Shown here: piece by piece, positions 1 through 5,167 of the stretch
How positions within the stretch are numbered: the first letter of the stretch is position 1
How the letters are laid out: every line of letters begins with the position of its first letter
Assembly: GCA_002450295.1 (NCBI GenBank)
Contig: DJYX01000040.1
Coordinates: forward strand, 1 to 5,167
From: Deltaproteobacteria bacterium UBA6967
GTDB taxonomy: Bacteria; SAR324; NAC60-12
Direction of reading: 5' to 3'
Length of the DNA stretch: 5,167 nt
Program-made: the position numbers and the translations under genes
The notes under the pieces: model-generated
The model's input: the letters and a program-made list of their open reading frames with translations, nothing else
The model's database searches: none
Told to the model about the DNA's origin: nothing

Positions 1-362
1 AGGATCGTCTACCTTTGGTGGCTCCAGATCTCTCCTTGCGCCAGGGAGTGGTTGAATTGGCTCACAAGCGTTTGGGGTTGTTGATCATTGTTGCTGAAGA
101 CCAAAATTTGCTAGGAGTCTTCAGCAACGGAGACCTCTCGCGATTGTTGGAAGATCCAACACATGATCCAAATGTAGATTGGCCTCGCCCTGTTGCTGAC
201 TGGATGCGCATAGATCCTCTGACAGTTGCCCATGATAGTATGGCCTTGGCCGCCAAGGAGTTGATGCAGGAAAACTCAGTTTTGACGCTAGTGGTTACCG
301 ATTCTGATAACCGTGTTTGTGGGGCTGTGCAACTCTACGATATTCTCCGTGCGGGCATCTGA
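1..362 (+). CDS. kdsD: Arabinose-5-phosphate isomerase KdsD, C-terminal part (tandem CBS domains)
   Basis: KdsD converts ribulose 5-phosphate to arabinose 5-phosphate, the first step of Kdo synthesis for lipopolysaccharide, in the cytoplasm. Only the last 119 residues or so are visible; the reading frame is open to the left edge (first full codon at 3), and the catalytic SIS domain lies outside the window. What remains is two CBS repeats: the first runs from LPLVAPDLSL to GVFSNGDLSRLL, the second from VADWMRIDPLTVAHDS to the end. The first-repeat GxFxxGDLxR motif and the closing YDILRAGI match the KdsD pattern (GIFTDGDLRR and HDLLRAGV in well-known members). Several usually conserved positions differ (FSNGDLSR for FTDGDLRR, LYDIL for MHDLL), so the protein is somewhat divergent. 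A stand-alone CBS-pair protein is the alternative, but the LRAG ending argues for KdsD. The next gene follows after 99 bp on the same strand. Confidence 0.82.
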   Translation, partial: DRLPLVAPDLSLRQGVVELAHKRLGLLIIVAEDQNLLGVFSNGDLSRLLEDPTHDPNVDWPRPVADWMRIDPLTVAHDSMALAAKELMQENSVLTLVVTDSDNRVCGAVQLYDILRAGI

Positions 363-378
363 TTTTCCTGCTTTCGAT

Positions 379-407
379 TAGACAGATTGGGGGCTTACTG
401 TTAGCAT
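379..407 (+). promoter_or_regulatory. Possible sigma-70-type promoter for the SDR gene
   Basis: In the 99-bp gap between kdsD and the SDR gene, TAGACA (379-384, 5 of 6 to the -35 consensus) is followed after 17 bp by TAGCAT (402-407, 4 of 6 to the -10 consensus). Just downstream the gap is A/T-rich and contains an AT-only inverted repeat, AAAATT-CTA-AATTTT (408-422). This is a match by eye and could be chance. Without it, the SDR gene would be read through from kdsD, since no good terminator is visible in the gap. Confidence 0.22.
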
Positions 408-449
408 AAAATTCTAAATTTTTGTCTGGCCTACCAATCCGTCTTCATA

Positions 450-455
450 AAGGAG
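450..455 (+). promoter_or_regulatory. Shine-Dalgarno of the SDR gene
   Basis: AAGGAG lies 6 bases before the ATG at 462, an ideal match and spacing. It fixes the start of the SDR gene, and the GxxGxxG Rossmann motif begins at residue 10 as expected for this family. Confidence 0.85.
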
Positions 456-461
456 TTTGTC

Positions 462-1916
462 ATGTCCCAGGCTGTGGTAGCGATTGCCGGTGCTACCGGC
501 TTCGTCGGAACCGCAATCCGCAATAGTCTGCTTGAACAGTTCACTGTTCGAGGATTGACCCGATCCGCCTACAAACTCTCTCATCCCGATCTGAATGATC
601 CTGTGCAGTGGGTTCATTGCAATGCCTATTCGGCTTCTTCTGTCGAGCAAGCCCTGCAGGGCACAGATTACCTGATCTACTTGATTCACTCGATGGTACC
701 CTCCTCTCGGCTGACCCAGGCATCCTTTCAGGACTTGGATTTGCTCTTAGCAGACAACTTTGCTCAGGGAGCCAAAGCTGCTGGGTTAAAGCAGATTCTC
801 TATGTGGGGGGGTTGATGCCAGATGATGAGCGTGAAGAGGCATCACAGCATCTTTCCAGTCGCTATGAAGTTGAGCAGGTTTTGAAGGCGTCTGGAGTAC
901 CAGTCACTACAGTGCGCTGTGGAGTGATCGTTGGGCCAGGAGGTTCTTCTTTGCGAATTCTGATCAATCTTGTGCGCAGATTACCCATAATGGGATTGCC
1001 AACCTGGACCTGGTCCCAAACCCAGCCAGTTGCGATTCAGGATGTGTTGAAGGCAGTCAAACTTTGTTTGGGGGCCCCAGGAGAGTACTCAGGATCTTTT
1101 GATATCGGCGGCCCTGACTTGATGACCTACAAGGATATGATGCAGATCACTGCTGAAGAGATGGGAAAAAATCGTTGGATGTTTCCATTCCCCTTTGTGA
1201 CTCTGGGAATCTCCAAGCGTTGGGTTTCCACTATCAGCAACAGTTCACAAGCGCTGGTTGGTCCACTAGTAGACAGCCTGCGTCATGACCTGCGAGCCAA
1301 ATCAAATCGATTACAGGATCAACTTGTAGGTTCTGCAGTAACGTTTCGAGAATCGGTGGCGGCTTCAATGGATGAACAGGGGTTTCCACTACAAAATCCA
1401 CGTCAGGAGTTGAAGCGAGAGGATCAGCAGATGATCCATGAGCAACGTCGAGTGCGCTCTGTTCAGCGACTGCCATTACCTCCAGGCAGAGATGCTCGTT
1501 GGGTTTTGGAGGAATATGTGCGCTGGCTGCCTCAATTTCTTAAGCCGTTTCTACGCTGTGATGTTTTGGAGAACGGGAGGGTGCTCTTCTGCTTGCGGTT
1601 TCTCTCAACTCCGCTACTGGAGCTGCGTTTGCGACAAGGTGGTGATGAGCATCGTAAGGTGCTTGACATTATTGGAGGATTGCTCGCTGATACCCAAGAA
1701 AGTCAGGAAGGACGTCTAGAATTTAGAGAGGTGTTTGACGGCAAGTACGTGATTGCCGCGATTCACGACTTTTGTCCGAGCCTGCCGTGGTACATCTACA
1801 ACACAACACAAGCAGTCGCACATCTGTTTGTGATGAACGCTTTCGGACGGCATCTGGCGAGAATGTGTGAGGCTTCAGCAGTTGTTGTTACCGCCGTTGA
1901 GCCATCTGCAGAGTGA
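462..1916 (+). CDS. Atypical SDR family NAD(P)-binding protein with long C-terminal domain (YbjT/DUF2867-like)
   Basis: A 484-residue soluble protein. Residues 1 to about 230 form a Rossmann fold of the atypical short-chain dehydrogenase type: nucleotide-binding GATGFVG at 10-16, a second-strand basic segment RGLTRS at 30-35, YVGGL at 114-118, and a segment SSRYEVEQVLKASGVPVT followed by VRCGVIVGPG (151-160). TQPVAIQDV (187-195) and FDIGGPDLMTYKDMM (213-227) are typical of SDR proteins related to nucleoside-diphosphate-sugar epimerases and YbjT. Tyr135 is present, but the Lys expected four residues later is Gln139, so classical SDR catalysis is doubtful. Residues about 330-467 form a separate alpha/beta domain rich in aromatic and basic residues (LPLPPGRDARWVLEEY, then LEFREVFDGKYVIAAIHDF). 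This resembles the C-terminal part of SDR proteins annotated with DUF2867, which I recall rather than can verify. The substrate is unknown. The start is set by AAGGAG before ATG 462. The gene converges with hscA, its stop 14 bp from the hscA stop; no functional link to iron-sulfur assembly or Kdo synthesis is evident. Confidence 0.85.
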   Translation: MSQAVVAIAGATGFVGTAIRNSLLEQFTVRGLTRSAYKLSHPDLNDPVQWVHCNAYSASSVEQALQGTDYLIYLIHSMVPSSRLTQASFQDLDLLLADNFAQGAKAAGLKQILYVGGLMPDDEREEASQHLSSRYEVEQVLKASGVPVTTVRCGVIVGPGGSSLRILINLVRRLPIMGLPTWTWSQTQPVAIQDVLKAVKLCLGAPGEYSGSFDIGGPDLMTYKDMMQITAEEMGKNRWMFPFPFVTLGISKRWVSTISNSSQALVGPLVDSLRHDLRAKSNRLQDQLVGSAVTFRESVAASMDEQGFPLQNPRQELKREDQQMIHEQRRVRSVQRLPLPPGRDARWVLEEYVRWLPQFLKPFLRCDVLENGRVLFCLRFLSTPLLELRLRQGGDEHRKVLDIIGGLLADTQESQEGRLEFREVFDGKYVIAAIHDFCPSLPWYIYNTTQAVAHLFVMNAFGRHLARMCEASAVVVTAVEPSAE

Positions 1917-1920
1917 TGAT

Positions 1921-1938
1921 CTGTCTTTTTTCAGACAG
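1921..1938. other. Small hairpin at the convergent gene junction
   Basis: CTGTCT (1921-1926) and AGACAG (1933-1938) form a perfect 6-bp inverted repeat around the loop TTTTTC. It sits between the SDR stop (1914-1916) and the end of hscA, overlapping the hscA stop codon (1931-1933). It may act as a weak two-way 3'-end element. However, no T-run follows the stem on either strand (the T-run is in the loop), so it is not a standard intrinsic terminator. Confidence 0.25.
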
Positions 1939-3763
1939 GAGTTGTTTCTTGGTCCTGCAAGGCTGAAAGAACAGCTTGTCCCACCACAGTATCTGCCAGG
2001 GATCGGGTCAAATCTCCAAGCCGGTCCATTTCTGTTTTAAGCACCTGAGGATCTTGTCCTTCCATCTGCTGACGTACAACCTCCATTTGCTGGCGAATTG
2101 CAGTGCAGTCTATCTGAGCCAGTGCTTTTTCCGCAATAGTCCAGTGCATCTCGATACCCTGTAGAACCCGCTCTGCAGTTTGGCGAAATTCAATCAACTG
2201 ACGTGCAGTAAAGTCCTCAATCGCATGCTCATAAGATGCTTCTAGCAAATCATCGATCTCCTGCTGGGTGAGTCCATGGAAAGGAATCACTTCAATAGAG
2301 GCATCAGTCTGGCTACGTTTTTCCAGAGCGGAAACAGTTAGGATTCCGTTGGCGTCTACCCGGAAAGTGACTTCAACCAAAGGTAGACCTGCTTTCATTG
2401 CAGGAATGCCTCTCAATTTGAAGCGCCCCAGACAACGGCAATCACGAACTAGCTCTCGTTCACCTTGGTAAATGTTGATCTCAATAGCAGTCTGGTTGTC
2501 AACGTGGGTCGTGTAGAGTTCCTTGGCCTCCGTTGGCAGGGTCGTGTTCGCCGTGATCAATTTGCTGAAGGTCCCTCCAACCGTTTCGATGCCCAACGCC
2601 AGAGGAATCACATCCAGCAGCAGGAAGTCTCTTCTCCCGCCTGCGAGTAAGTGCCCCTGGATGCCTGCTCCCAGTGCAACTACCTTGTAGGGGTCAATTG
2701 CCACTTGTGGGGTTCGGCCAAAAAACTGTTGTACTTGCCGGCGTACTTCTGGGACTACCGTGGAACCACCGACCAAAACCACCTCATCCAGGTCTTCAAC
2801 TTTCCATCCTGCCTGATCCAAAGCTTGCTGACAGCGTTGCAGTGTTCGTTGGATCACGGGTGCCAGTAATGGTTGAAGTTCGGTCGTTGTGAATGAACCC
2901 TGATGAGACCAGGATTGATCTTCAATTGAAATAGTATATTCTATTTCGTTACTCTGGCTCAGGCCGATTTTGATTGTCTCCGCAGTTTGTCGTAAAACCT
3001 GACGGGCTAAGGGGGAGCGAAGCTCTGCGTCAGTAAATTCCTGCTGAATCCGAAGCGTAAGTTCACCAACGATAGCTTGGTCGAAATCATCTCCTCCCAG
3101 ACGAGTATCGCCATTGGTAGCAACCACCTTGAAGATTTTCCCGGTTAACTGGAGCAATGAGATGTCAAAGGTGCCTCCACCCAGATCATAGACGGCAATT
3201 TTTCCTTCCTTACGCTCATCCAAGCCATAGGCAATCGCTGCCGCAGTGGGTTCATTGAGAATCCGCACAGCTTCCAGTCCAGCAAGGCGAGCCGCATCTC
3301 TAGTAGCTTGTCGTTGAACATCGTCGAAATAGGCTGGAACGGTGATTACCGCTTTCTGTAGAGTCTCGCCAAGGATTACTTCTGCTCGATACTTGACTGC
3401 CTTGAGAATCTCAGCAGAAATTTCCTGTGGTGTGAAAGCCTGTTCGTCTAGGCAGACCAGAACTTGTCCACGTTCACCAGAGCGCAGTTGGTAGGGGAGT
3501 TGAGCCTGTTCTTCGGCAGGAATTTCCTCAAGGCTACGCCCTATCAAGCGCTTGATCGAGTGCAGTGTTTGCGTAGGATTTTGTAGACTCCTGATCAGCG
3601 CCTCTTGGCCCACAAGCCATTTTCCCTCATGCATCGTTAGTACAGAGGGAATGATTGGGGTCTGTCCAGGTTCAGCAATTACCTCCGGTCCTACCTGATC
3701 GAAGACGGTTGCGGCAAGACTGTTGGTCGTGCCGAGGTCTATACCGACGATACGTTCTGTCAT
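1931..3763 (-). CDS. hscA: Fe-S cluster assembly chaperone HscA (Hsp70 family)
   Basis: HscA is the specialised Hsp70 that binds the LPPVK motif of IscU and, driven by ATP hydrolysis and HscB, promotes release of the nascent cluster to apo-proteins in the cytoplasm. The 610 residues match the usual HscA length (about 616 in E. coli). The nucleotide-binding domain (1 to about 380) shows GIDLGTTNS at 7-15, [13 protein letters not shown] at 139-151, [13 protein letters not shown] at 168-180, [13 protein letters not shown] at 191-203 and [14 protein letters not shown] at 328-341. The interdomain linker and start of the substrate-binding domain are at 383-397 ([15 protein letters not shown]), and a helical lid follows from about 500. 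VIPLALG and the short lid without a DnaK-type C-terminal tail favour HscA over DnaK, and the neighbours confirm it. The ATG overlaps the hscB stop (ATGA), and only a weak GGAT lies upstream, so translation is probably coupled to hscB. It is the last gene of the operon: no fdx or iscX follows. Confidence 0.95.
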   Translation of the reverse strand: MTERIVGIDLGTTNSLAATVFDQVGPEVIAEPGQTPIIPSVLTMHEGKWLVGQEALIRSLQNPTQTLHSIKRLIGRSLEEIPAEEQAQLPYQLRSGERGQVLVCLDEQAFTPQEISAEILKAVKYRAEVILGETLQKAVITVPAYFDDVQRQATRDAARLAGLEAVRILNEPTAAAIAYGLDERKEGKIAVYDLGGGTFDISLLQLTGKIFKVVATNGDTRLGGDDFDQAIVGELTLRIQQEFTDAELRSPLARQVLRQTAETIKIGLSQSNEIEYTISIEDQSWSHQGSFTTTELQPLLAPVIQRTLQRCQQALDQAGWKVEDLDEVVLVGGSTVVPEVRRQVQQFFGRTPQVAIDPYKVVALGAGIQGHLLAGGRRDFLLLDVIPLALGIETVGGTFSKLITANTTLPTEAKELYTTHVDNQTAIEINIYQGERELVRDCRCLGRFKLRGIPAMKAGLPLVEVTFRVDANGILTVSALEKRSQTDASIEVIPFHGLTQQEIDDLLEASYEHAIEDFTARQLIEFRQTAERVLQGIEMHWTIAEKALAQIDCTAIRQQMEVVRQQMEGQDPQVLKTEMDRLGDLTRSLADTVVGQAVLSALQDQETTPV

Positions 3764-4380
3764 AGATCCGTTTCTGAGGATGTGGATGAACAGCGCTCCA
3801 GCAGTCGTAGTAGGTAGCGCTCAGCATTCAGTTGTTGCTGGATTTGTTTGCAGAACGTAGTGTCAGGTGTATTTTCTTTCAGTTCTATCAGTTGCTGTTG
3901 ATAGTTATGTTGCAGGTCATTCAGGCGCTGCAGAAAATCTGCGTGTTTCGTTGCCAGTGCTTGCTGATCTTTGGCCTCCAGCAATTCCTCTAGTTCTTCT
4001 TGCAACGCAAACATCTCCTGCAAAAATCCAGTCGGTAGGTCGCGCTCATGAGTGGGTGTCTTTGATTTCCAGACCCCCATGAGGTATTGGGCGCGTGCTG
4101 TTGAGTTTTGTAAGGTCTGCCATGCCTGATTGAGCCGAGCAGATAAGCCCTCACTGAGTCGGCGCTCGGCAACCGTTGCTGTCGCAAAGAAATCAGGGTG
4201 CAACTCAGCAGCAAGCTCGTGGTAACTCCGTTCCAAAGATTTTAAGTCCACATCATAGCGCGGTGGTAAACCGAAAACCGAAAAATAATCAGTCTGTAAA
4301 CCGCTGGACTGTAGCTGCTGACAGGCACCACACCAGAGCGTGCTCTGCAAAGGTTTTTGACAGTGAGAACAAAAAGGCAT
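3760..4380 (-). CDS. hscB: Fe-S assembly co-chaperone HscB (J-protein) with N-terminal tetracysteine module
   Basis: HscB (Hsc20) binds IscU and delivers it to HscA, stimulating its ATPase through a J domain. With the ATG at 4380 the protein is 206 residues, against about 171 in E. coli. The extra length is an N-terminal module with two CxxC pairs, C4/C7 and C17/C20 (CSHC and CGAC), probably binding one metal ion as in human HSC20 (HSCB). The J domain spans about 31-105 (DYFSVFGLP, then HPD at 61-63, RLNQAWQTL at 82-90), and the C-terminal three-helix IscU-binding domain about 112-196 (FLQEMFALQEELEE). The tail is Ser/Thr-rich and acidic. A reading frame continues upstream to an ATG at 4521, but that would lie inside iscU and gives no family-like sequence, so the Met just before the first CxxC is chosen. 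No Shine-Dalgarno precedes this ATG; a hairpin and mini-ORF lie just upstream. Its stop overlaps the hscA start by 4 bp. Confidence 0.92.
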   Translation of the reverse strand: MPFCSHCQKPLQSTLWCGACQQLQSSGLQTDYFSVFGLPPRYDVDLKSLERSYHELAAELHPDFFATATVAERRLSEGLSARLNQAWQTLQNSTARAQYLMGVWKSKTPTHERDLPTGFLQEMFALQEELEELLEAKDQQALATKHADFLQRLNDLQHNYQQQLIELKENTPDTTFCKQIQQQLNAERYLLRLLERCSSTSSETDL

Positions 4381-4388
4381 GGAGTGAA

Positions 4389-4424
4389 TCAGGGAAGAAA
4401 TCCGGTGTGGGTGAGGAGACTCAT
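4389..4424 (-). CDS. Possible 11-codon leader mini-ORF upstream of hscB
   Basis: An ATG at 4424-4422 opens an 11-codon frame (MSLLTHTGFLP) ending in TGA at 4391-4389, 8 bases before the hscB ATG. AGGAGA (4437-4432) lies 7 bases before this ATG, an ideal Shine-Dalgarno, whereas hscB lacks one. Ribosomes finishing here could re-initiate at hscB. Both the Shine-Dalgarno and the ATG lie within the hairpin at 4414-4437. Such a short frame can arise by chance, and there is no evidence that it is translated. Confidence 0.2.
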   Translation of the reverse strand: MSLLTHTGFLP

Positions 4425-4437
4425 TAGTGAGTCTCCT
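4414..4437 (-). promoter_or_regulatory. Perfect 10-bp stem-loop between iscU and hscB
   Basis: On the transcribed (minus) strand AGGAGACTCA and TGAGTCTCCT are perfect complements around the loop CTAA. The stem begins 10 bases after the iscU stop and ends 33 bases before the hscB start. No U-run follows, so it is not a standard intrinsic terminator. It could protect the 3' end of an iscSU transcript from decay, partly attenuate reading into hscB-hscA, or mask the Shine-Dalgarno in its 5' arm. The structure is clearly present in the sequence; its role is inferred. Confidence 0.55.
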
Positions 4438-4447
4438 GCAGATACAA

Positions 4448-4852
4448 TCAGGCAGAAGCAGTAGATTCTGAGGAGGTCTCTTGTCGCTTTCGATAATCCT
4501 GAATAGCGGCCTTGATGGCATCTTCGGCCAGCACAGAACAGTGGATTTTGACGGGAGGTAGGGAAAGTTCTTCCACGATCTCGGTGTTCTGAATTGCTAA
4601 TGCTTCATCCAATGTTTTGCCTTTGACCCATTCAGTAGCCAGGCTAGAACTGGCAATTGCAGAACCGCAGCCGAAGGTCTTGAATTTCGCATCGACAATC
4701 TTTTCGTTTTCCACCTTGATCTGCAGTTTCATCACATCTCCACACTCAGGTGCCCCGACCAGTCCAGTACCAACCTGGTCGTCACTCTTCGCGAAACTAC
4801 CTACGTTGCGTGGTTCATTGTAGTGGTCAATTACTTTTTCACTGTATGCCAT
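4448..4852 (-). CDS. iscU: Fe-S cluster assembly scaffold IscU
   Basis: IscU is the cytoplasmic scaffold on which IscS-derived sulfur and iron are assembled into [2Fe-2S] clusters before HscA/HscB-assisted transfer. The 134 residues cover the whole family fold (128 in E. coli). All key residues are visible: Cys37 and Asp39 in GAPECGDVMK, Cys62 in FGCGSAIASSS, and His104-Cys105. The HscA recognition motif LPPVK is at 98-102, directly before the last ligands. The start MAYSEKVIDHYNEPRNVG is characteristic of proteobacterial IscU rather than SufU. The C-terminus carries a short Ser/Thr-rich tail (ETSSESTASA) slightly longer than usual. The start is backed by AAGGAGA 6 bases upstream. It lies 65 bp after iscS; the next gene is hscB rather than the usual iscA. 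Confidence 0.97.
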   Translation of the reverse strand: MAYSEKVIDHYNEPRNVGSFAKSDDQVGTGLVGAPECGDVMKLQIKVENEKIVDAKFKTFGCGSAIASSSLATEWVKGKTLDEALAIQNTEIVEELSLPPVKIHCSVLAEDAIKAAIQDYRKRQETSSESTASA

Positions 4853-4858
4853 CTTGAA

Positions 4859-4865
4859 TCTCCTT
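4859..4865 (-). promoter_or_regulatory. Shine-Dalgarno of iscU
   Basis: On the minus strand AAGGAGA lies 6 bases before the iscU ATG (4852-4850), a strong site. It contrasts with hscB and hscA, which have no comparable sites of their own. Confidence 0.8.
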
Positions 4866-4917
4866 GTTAAGCGGGAATGCTAGTTGGAAAAATTTATGGG
4901 TTCGTTGTCCATTTTGA

Positions 4918-5167
4918 TCAATGTGGTGTCCAGTTGACGGTCGAGAGGTCAATACCTTCCTGAACCATCTCGTAAAGTGGGGACATGTCTCGTAGCCGCT
5001 TGACAGCAAAGATCATTTTGTCCGCTGTGTAGTCGATCTCTTCTTCGGTGGTGAAGCGGCCCACTCCAAAGCGAATGGAAGAGTGTGCTAGGTCATCTCC
5101 CACCCCAAGTGCCCTGAGCACATAGGAAGGCTCAAGGCTAGCGGAGGTACAGGCTGAGCCGGAAGAA
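4918..5167 (-). CDS. iscS: Cysteine desulfurase IscS, C-terminal part
   Basis: IscS is the PLP-dependent enzyme that converts cysteine to alanine and passes the sulfur, as a persulfide on its loop cysteine, to IscU and other acceptors. Only the final 82 residues are inside the window; the frame is open to the right edge, and the PLP-binding lysine lies outside. The visible part begins with the active-site loop [17 protein letters not shown], whose Cys codon is at 5149-5151. It continues with [20 protein letters not shown] and ends in [10 protein letters not shown]. These match group I IscS ([20 protein letters not shown], and an ending like LNSIEWAHH in E. coli) rather than NifS or SufS. The C-terminal tail is the part known to contact IscU. 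It is the first visible gene of the iscS-iscU-hscB-hscA operon; any iscR and the operon promoter would be to the right of the window. Confidence 0.96.
   Translation of the reverse strand, partial: SSGSACTSASLEPSYVLRALGVGDDLAHSSIRFGVGRFTTEEEIDYTADKMIFAVKRLRDMSPLYEMVQEGIDLSTVNWTPH

Noticed and set aside
401..423. AT-only inverted repeat AAAATT-CTA-AATTTT followed by a T, considered as a kdsD terminator.
   Set aside because: The stem has no G-C pairs and would be very unstable, so it is better treated as an A/T-rich promoter-region sequence.
541..846. A minus-strand frame of 101 codons and a plus-strand frame of 72 codons within the SDR gene.
   Set aside because: Both are covered by the Rossmann-domain coding sequence, which has the family motifs and a strong Shine-Dalgarno; the shadows show no domain.
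2268..2892. Several plus-strand open frames of 60-72 codons opposite hscA.
   Set aside because: They lie antisense to an unmistakable, fully conserved Hsp70 gene, have no recognisable protein sequence, and are explained as frame shadows.
4414..4437. The iscU-hscB hairpin as an intrinsic terminator.
   Set aside because: No T-run follows the stem on either strand, and hscB-hscA downstream have no evident promoter, so full termination here would silence them.
4381..4521. An N-terminal extension of HscB of 47 residues, starting at an ATG at 4521.
   Set aside because: It would lie partly inside iscU, has no family-like sequence, and the Met directly before the first CxxC gives a protein matching tetracysteine HscB proteins.
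4880..4912. A 10-codon frame (MDNEPINFSN) on the minus strand between iscS and iscU.
   Set aside because: No Shine-Dalgarno precedes it, iscU has its own strong site, and frames this short are expected by chance.

Overview
The window comes from a Gram-negative bacterium with roughly balanced base composition. The left edge carries the end of a Kdo-pathway isomerase gene, which implies a lipopolysaccharide outer membrane. The right half carries an ISC-type iron-sulfur cluster assembly operon with the HscA/HscB chaperone pair, a set typical of Proteobacteria and allied lineages. The exact lineage cannot be fixed from the sequence. The arrangement and the zinc-finger HscB would fit a delta-like or other deep proteobacterial group, but this is a guess.

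Layout: positions 1-362 (+) hold the C-terminal tandem CBS domains of KdsD (arabinose-5-phosphate isomerase). A 99-bp gap with a possible promoter and a strong Shine-Dalgarno follows. Positions 462-1916 (+) encode a 484-residue atypical SDR (NAD(P)-binding Rossmann protein) with a long C-terminal domain, related to the YbjT/DUF2867-type SDR proteins. This gene converges on the minus-strand operon with only 14 bp between the stop codons, and a small hairpin covers the junction.

The minus-strand operon, read from the right edge, is iscS (C-terminal 82 residues, active-site Cys loop visible), iscU (scaffold with all its cluster ligands and the LPPVK chaperone-binding motif), hscB (J-protein with an N-terminal tetracysteine module) and hscA (Hsp70-type chaperone). 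IscS delivers sulfur to IscU. HscB then brings cluster-loaded IscU to HscA, which uses ATP to promote cluster transfer. The usual iscA between iscU and hscB is absent, and so are fdx and iscX after hscA, so this is a shortened isc locus.

The points most worth a second look are the tetracysteine extension of HscB, the perfect 10-bp hairpin between iscU and hscB that holds a Shine-Dalgarno and an 11-codon mini-ORF while hscB itself has no clear ribosome binding site, and the missing isc members. I do not see a wholly new system. There are no RNA genes, mobile elements, CRISPR arrays or long repeats, and no gene-free stretch over 100 bases.
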